Shown here: positions 60,210 to 64,000 of the stretch, one piece after another
Position numbering within the stretch: position 1 is the first letter of the stretch
Layout of the letters: every line of letters begins with the position of its first letter
Source of the DNA: Bacteroidia bacterium
Lineage (GTDB): Bacteria; Bacteroidota; Bacteroidia; B-17B0; Aurantibacillaceae
NCBI GenBank assembly: GCA_016787785.1
Contig: JAEUTO010000011.1
Span: forward strand, 62,001 to 126,000
DNA: 64,000 bases
Direction: 5' to 3'
Made by a program: the position numbers and the translations under genes
The notes under the pieces: model-generated
What the model was told of the DNA's origin: nothing
Databases searched by the model: none
The model's input: only the letters and a program-made list of their open reading frames with translations

Positions 60210-61229
60210 TTGAATTTAGTAATTGGCGCTACAGGTATTTTAGGAAGTCATGTTGTTTTGAAACTCCTGCAAAACAATGAACCCGTTATTGCATCAAAAC
60301 AAAGAACAAGCGATCTTAAAAAAGTAGAAAAGCTTTTCTCTTATTACTGCCCTAACCCAAAAGAACTTTTTGAGAAAATTAAGTGGGTGGATGTGGATGT
60401 TACCGACATTTATTCTATTGAAGAAGCGATGAATGGTGTTACAGCCGTTTATAACTGTTCGGGCTTTGTATCATTTAATAAAAGAGACCGTAAAAAAATA
60501 TTTCTGATAAATGAGATCGGTGCGGCCAACGTAGTAAATGCATGTTTACATAAAAAGATTGATGCCCTGTGTCATGTAAGCTCGATTGCCACTGTTAATA
60601 ATTCTGATTACACGCTACCGCTTAACGAAAGCGTTTTCTGGAAATCCTCGGGAAAAGAAAGTGATTATGCCATTAGCAAATATAATGGCGAGCGCGAGGT
60701 TTGGCGGGGTATTGAAGAAGGATTAAATGCGGTGATCGTAAACCCCGGAGTGATTTTATCATCTGGATTTTGGAACCAAAGCAGTTCTAAATTATTTGAT
60801 GTTTGTTATAAAGGAAATAGATTTTATACAACCGGTATAGCGGGTTATATTGCCGGCGATGATGTTGCGGCGTGCATGTTGCACTTGGTTAAACAACGGT
60901 TATTCAACAACCGTTATATTTTAATTGAAAATAATTATTCATTCAAAGAGATATTAGATAAAATTCAATCTCAATTAAAAAAACAAAAACCAACTATTCA
61001 TGCAGGCGAAAATATGCTTGGTTTTGCAAGAATGCTGGATGCCTTTGTTTGTGCTTTTTCCAATAAAGAACGTAGAATTACTAAACCTGTTATCTACGCA
61101 GCCCTTAATAAACAATCCTTTTCAAATAATAAGATCAAAGCCTCTTTTCAAATTCCGTTTATGCCTGTAAATCAGGTAATTGAGAAGGTGTGCGCTGATT
61201 ATTTGGCCGATAGAACAGCGCATTTTTAG
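60210..61229 (+). CDS. NAD-dependent epimerase/dehydratase (extended SDR)
   Basis: 339 aa from a TTG start. N-terminal G-A-T-G-I-L-G-S-H, then V-D-V-T-D (adenine-binding Asp), A-V-Y-N-C-S-G, H-V-S-S-I-A-T and the catalytic Y-A-I-S-K (Tyr-x-x-x-Lys), followed by V-I-V-N-P-G-V-I-L. It acts on a sugar nucleotide, flavonoid-like or sterol-like substrate; the specificity is unknown. It is the last gene of the gpsA run. Confidence 0.9.
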   Translation: MNLVIGATGILGSHVVLKLLQNNEPVIASKQRTSDLKKVEKLFSYYCPNPKELFEKIKWVDVDVTDIYSIEEAMNGVTAVYNCSGFVSFNKRDRKKIFLINEIGAANVVNACLHKKIDALCHVSSIATVNNSDYTLPLNESVFWKSSGKESDYAISKYNGEREVWRGIEEGLNAVIVNPGVILSSGFWNQSSSKLFDVCYKGNRFYTTGIAGYIAGDDVAACMLHLVKQRLFNNRYILIENNYSFKEILDKIQSQLKKQKPTIHAGENMLGFARMLDAFVCAFSNKERRITKPVIYAALNKQSFSNNKIKASFQIPFMPVNQVIEKVCADYLADRTAHF

Positions 61230-61338
61230 GAAAAAGTGCTTTTTGGGCTAAAAATTAAATTTTATCAATTAAATTTTTGTTTTTGTAGATTAAATATCTA
61301 ATTTAGTCTATTATTTTACCAAATTTTAAGAACTAAGT

Positions 61339-61956
61339 ATGCATATTGCAATTGCCGGGAATATAGGGTCAGGGAAAACTACATTAACATCGTTACTAGC
61401 GAAACATTACAAGTGGCACGCGCATTATGAAGATGCAGATGACAACCCTTATTTGAACGATTTTTACGAAGATATGCAGCGTTGGTCCTTTAATTTACAA
61501 GTGTATTTTTTAAATAACAGATTTAACCAGATCCTTGATATAAGAAAAGGTAAACACTCCGTTGTTCAGGACAGAACAATTTATGAAGATGCTTACATTT
61601 TTGCACCCAACTTACATGCAATGGGTTTAATGACCTCGCGTGATTATGATAACTATTTTTCGTTATTTAAATTAATGGAAAGTTTGATAAAAGCGCCGGA
61701 TCTTATCATTTACTTAAGGGCAAGTGTACCTACTCTGGTAAAACAAATTCAAAAACGCGGAAGGGATTATGAGAACAGTATTCGTTTAGATTATTTGAAA
61801 AGATTGAACGAGCGTTACGAAGCCTGGAGCGGATCATACGAATCAGGAAAGATTTTGGTAGTAGATGTTGATGATATTAATTTCAGCGAGAACAAAGAAG
61901 ATTTTGGTAAGGTAATTAGAATGATAGATGCTGAACTAAACGGTTTATTTAAATAG
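61339..61956 (+). CDS. Deoxynucleoside kinase
   Basis: 205 aa. P-loop A-G-N-I-G-S-G-K-T-T at 6-15, D-R-T-I-Y-E-D (the D-R-S/T motif with catalytic Asp), I-Y-L-R-A-S (nucleoside-binding), and R-G-R-D-Y-E as the LID region. It phosphorylates a deoxynucleoside (dA/dG type most likely in this phylum) for salvage. The downstream SiaB-like gene follows with no gap. Confidence 0.93.
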   Translation: MHIAIAGNIGSGKTTLTSLLAKHYKWHAHYEDADDNPYLNDFYEDMQRWSFNLQVYFLNNRFNQILDIRKGKHSVVQDRTIYEDAYIFAPNLHAMGLMTSRDYDNYFSLFKLMESLIKAPDLIIYLRASVPTLVKQIQKRGRDYENSIRLDYLKRLNERYEAWSGSYESGKILVVDVDDINFSENKEDFGKVIRMIDAELNGLFK

Positions 61957-62532
61957 GTGAGCTTAACTTTAAATAAGGAATCAGAGTTTTTTGACCTGCA
62001 CTTTGCAAAACAGGTAAAAAATGTAAATCAATCGGGCCAATTGATATTAGCCTATGATGGCGTTTTAAATAACGAAACCATCTCTAAACTTGAAACGGAA
62101 ATTGAAGGTAAAATACTTGACAAAAATTTCCCGAAACAAGTTGTAAAAAAAGTTTTCTTTATTTGTGTAGAATCTCTTCAAAACCAGTTAATACATGGTC
62201 ATAAAGATGATAAAGGTTCTCAACATAATTTTTTCTTGCTAGGTCATTCAGATAAAGCGGTAAGCATTATCTCTGCTAACTTAATCACCAATGCTTCGGT
62301 TGATAAAGTAAAAAGTCAGATAGAAAAAATAAATTCATTTGATGATCCTGCAGCTTTAAAAGCATTTTATTTAGAGCATCTTGAGAATAACGAACTAAGC
62401 GATAAAGGTGGCGCCGGCTTAGGATTTATTACCATTGCCATGAAATCTGGAAATAAAATTACACCCTCTTTTGAGGTCATCAACGAAAAATACTCTTTGT
62501 TTTTATTAGAGGTAAAAATAAATCTTGAGTAA
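61957..62532 (+). CDS. SiaB-like (DUF6272) regulatory protein
   Basis: 191 aa from a GTG start directly after the kinase stop. The pattern LILAYDGVLNNETISKLETEIEGKI, K-K-V-F-F-I-C-V-E-S-L-Q-N-Q-L-I-H-G-H and S-D-K-G-G-A-G-L-G-F-I-T-I-A-M-K-S-G fits the SiaB/DUF6272 family, GHKL-like proteins that in Pseudomonas phosphorylate SiaC opposite the SpoIIE phosphatase SiaA. Here it is unlinked to a phosphatase; the PP2C gene at 27532 is the only candidate in the window. Confidence 0.8.
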   Translation: MSLTLNKESEFFDLHFAKQVKNVNQSGQLILAYDGVLNNETISKLETEIEGKILDKNFPKQVVKKVFFICVESLQNQLIHGHKDDKGSQHNFFLLGHSDKAVSIISANLITNASVDKVKSQIEKINSFDDPAALKAFYLEHLENNELSDKGGAGLGFITIAMKSGNKITPSFEVINEKYSLFLLEVKINLE

Positions 62533-62540
62533 GCCAAAAA

Positions 62541-63701
62541 ATGTCGCAAGATAAACAGGCAATTCTCTTTTTAGCTTCCTGGTATCCAACACCACACAAC
62601 AAAAATCACGGAATTTTTATTCGCAATCACGCATTAGCATTAAGCAACTACATGCCTGTTATTGTTGTATATGCGTATTCAACATCAACAGCTCAAGACT
62701 TTAGGATCAGAAAAAACAAAGATGGGGATTTTGAAGAATGGCTATTAGAGTATCCAAAAAGTACTGCCCCCTTCATTTCTTTTTTCATAAAATATTTTCG
62801 TTTTAAAAAAGCGTATAAATTATTGCTGCAAGAATTAATAAAAAATAATGTCTCTATTAAAGCCATTCAGCTGAATGTTATTTTCCCTGCCGCAATTGCA
62901 TTACCAATATTTAAAGATCACTACAAAGTGCCTCATACCGTTGTAGAGCATTGGAGTGGCTATTTGCCCGAAGATGATAATTACAAAAGCGGCGTTGTGA
63001 AAGATGCTACAAAAAAAGCTATAAGATCTGCCTCTAAAATATTTTATGTTTCCGAAAAACAAAAACAAGCCATGCTTGGCCATGGTTTAAAAGGCAATTA
63101 CGAATTACTATATAATGTAGTTGATACCAAATTATTTAAAGAAAATAAAAACGCAAAAAGCCAAAGGCCATTATTACTTCATGTTTCATCTTTAGTTGAG
63201 CGAGAAAAAAACATCAGCGGCACTTTACGCGTTATTCAAAAATTACAACAAGCCAAATACGATTTCGATCTTGTAGTAGTTGGCGGAAACGCAGAAACCG
63301 TTTCTCACTGCGTAAACGAAGCAAAAAAATTACAATTAAGCACTACAACCTTTGTGGGCGAAAAAACTCCTGCCGAAGTTGCGGCTTACATGCAACAAGC
63401 AAACGCGTTGATCTTATTTAGTAATTACGAAGGTATGCCGGTTGTAGTTTTAGAGGCGCTTGCCAGCGGCTTACCTGTATTTGCAAGCAAAGTTGGGCAG
63501 TTGCCAAATATGATCGATAAGGACCTCGGAAGATTAGCAGATGTTGGAGATGAGACCGCATTGGAAAATAATTTGAGAGAATTCTTAGATGGGAAAATAA
63601 AATTCTCTCCTGAAAAAATGATTAACTTCATTTCAGAAAATGCCTCGCAGGAAATAGTTGGCAAAAAGCTTGCTGAATTTTATAACTCGGCCTGCTCTTG
63701 A
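62541..63701 (+). CDS. Glycosyltransferase, GT4 family
   Basis: 386 aa GT-B enzyme. Acceptor domain start F-L-A-S-W-Y-P-T-P-H-N-K-N-H-G-I-F-I-R-N-H, donor domain L-L-L-H-V-S-S-L-V-E-R-E-K-N and the E-x7-E signature as N-Y-E-G-M-P-V-V-V-L-E-A-L-A-S-G. It transfers a sugar from a nucleotide donor, probably in surface polysaccharide or lipid glycosylation. It converges with and overlaps rsmA by 22 nt. Confidence 0.93.
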   Translation: MSQDKQAILFLASWYPTPHNKNHGIFIRNHALALSNYMPVIVVYAYSTSTAQDFRIRKNKDGDFEEWLLEYPKSTAPFISFFIKYFRFKKAYKLLLQELIKNNVSIKAIQLNVIFPAAIALPIFKDHYKVPHTVVEHWSGYLPEDDNYKSGVVKDATKKAIRSASKIFYVSEKQKQAMLGHGLKGNYELLYNVVDTKLFKENKNAKSQRPLLLHVSSLVEREKNISGTLRVIQKLQQAKYDFDLVVVGGNAETVSHCVNEAKKLQLSTTTFVGEKTPAEVAAYMQQANALILFSNYEGMPVVVLEALASGLPVFASKVGQLPNMIDKDLGRLADVGDETALENNLREFLDGKIKFSPEKMINFISENASQEIVGKKLAEFYNSACS

Positions 63702-64000
63702 ACAAATTTTGTTAACTCCACAAACTGCGCTACCGAAAGCTGTTCGGGACGCTTATCTAAAAGCGGGTGCCTCAATTCGTTATTATTAAATAAAGTGCGT
63801 ACTGAATTACGAATTGTTTTTCTTCTTTGATTAAAAGTTGTTTTTACTACTTTTTTAAACAGGTCTTCGTCGCAATCTAATTTTTGAACATTATTTCTTG
63901 TTAAGCGAATAACTGCGCTTTTTACTTTTGGCGGTGGCGAAAAAACATTCTCATGCACGGTAAATAAATAGTCAATTTCATAAAAAGCCTGTAACAATAC
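63680..64000 (-). CDS. rsmA: 16S rRNA dimethyladenosine transferase, C-terminal part (partial)
   Basis: The frame runs off the right edge; about 107 codons are visible. F-S-P-P-P-K-V-K-S-A-V-I-R-L and V-V-K-T-T-F-N-Q-R-R-K-T-I-R-N-S, followed by R-P-E-Q-L-S-V-A-Q-F-V-E-L, are the characteristic C-terminal motifs of RsmA (KsgA), which dimethylates A1518/A1519 of 16S rRNA. The SAM-binding half lies outside the window. Confidence 0.95.
   Translation of the reverse strand, partial: VLLQAFYEIDYLFTVHENVFSPPPKVKSAVIRLTRNNVQKLDCDEDLFKKVVKTTFNQRRKTIRNSVRTLFNNNELRHPLLDKRPEQLSVAQFVELTKFVQEQAEL

Overview
The window looks like chromosomal DNA of a member of the Bacteroidota, probably near Flavobacteriales/Sphingobacteriales; I cannot place it lower. 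The evidence is three secreted proteins with type IX secretion (T9SS) C-terminal sorting domains, a TonB-dependent receptor with an N-terminal carboxypeptidase-regulatory-like domain, a SiaB/DUF6272 protein, TPR-transmembrane proteins of the kind usually fused to SpoIIE phosphatases, and promoters of the TTTG-N19-TAnnTTTG type. Housekeeping genes (recA, pdxJ, truB, metF, rlmB, gpsA, feoAB, rsmA, a CAU tRNA) show an ordinary chromosome.

Layout. 1-7.9 kb: end of an SF1 helicase, a POT peptide transporter, a cluster of small membrane proteins (three paralogues, DUF2752, DUF4190), an M61 peptidase, and a TPR protein coupled to a SUI1/YciH factor. 8-15 kb: repeat-rich spacers around a histidine kinase/response regulator pair and two T9SS cargo proteins. 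15.1-22 kb: recA, then an AT-rich run of five genes on the same strand: MazG-like, a GIY-YIG/DUF2075 ATPase/LexA-peptidase fusion, an HNH nuclease with an SRA-like domain, NUDIX, and a PD-(D/E)XK nuclease candidate. A broken GNAT gene follows. I read the run as a candidate genome-defence or DNA-damage-response operon. 22-26 kb: more copies of a large structured intergenic repeat around an alpha/beta hydrolase and an SRPBCC protein. 25.7-34.5 kb: methyltransferase and GNAT, a degenerate response regulator and a PP2C/SpoIIE phosphatase, then a TonB receptor and its T9SS neighbour, which share direct-repeat boxes, with a divergent PhoB-like regulator.

34.6-44.2 kb: a tandem array of six signal-peptide/TPR/transmembrane/coil units. 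Four of them are fused in frame into one protein of about 2,038 residues. Every unit stops just where the family's SpoIIE phosphatase domain would normally begin. 44.2-64 kb: mostly housekeeping and metabolic genes, the feoAB iron transporter with a palindromic upstream region, M1 aminopeptidase, a nucleoside kinase followed by a SiaB-like regulator and a glycosyltransferase, and the start-truncated end of rsmA.

Three things stand out. (1) The fused TPR array. (2) The recA-adjacent operon, whose ATPase carries an apparently intact self-cleaving LexA/UmuD-type domain. (3) A family of long modular intergenic elements (six copies) with paired compensatory base changes in several stems, plus small 9-bp-arm palindromes, one of which lies inside the broken GNAT gene. 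Positions in the text were counted by eye and may be off by a base or two.
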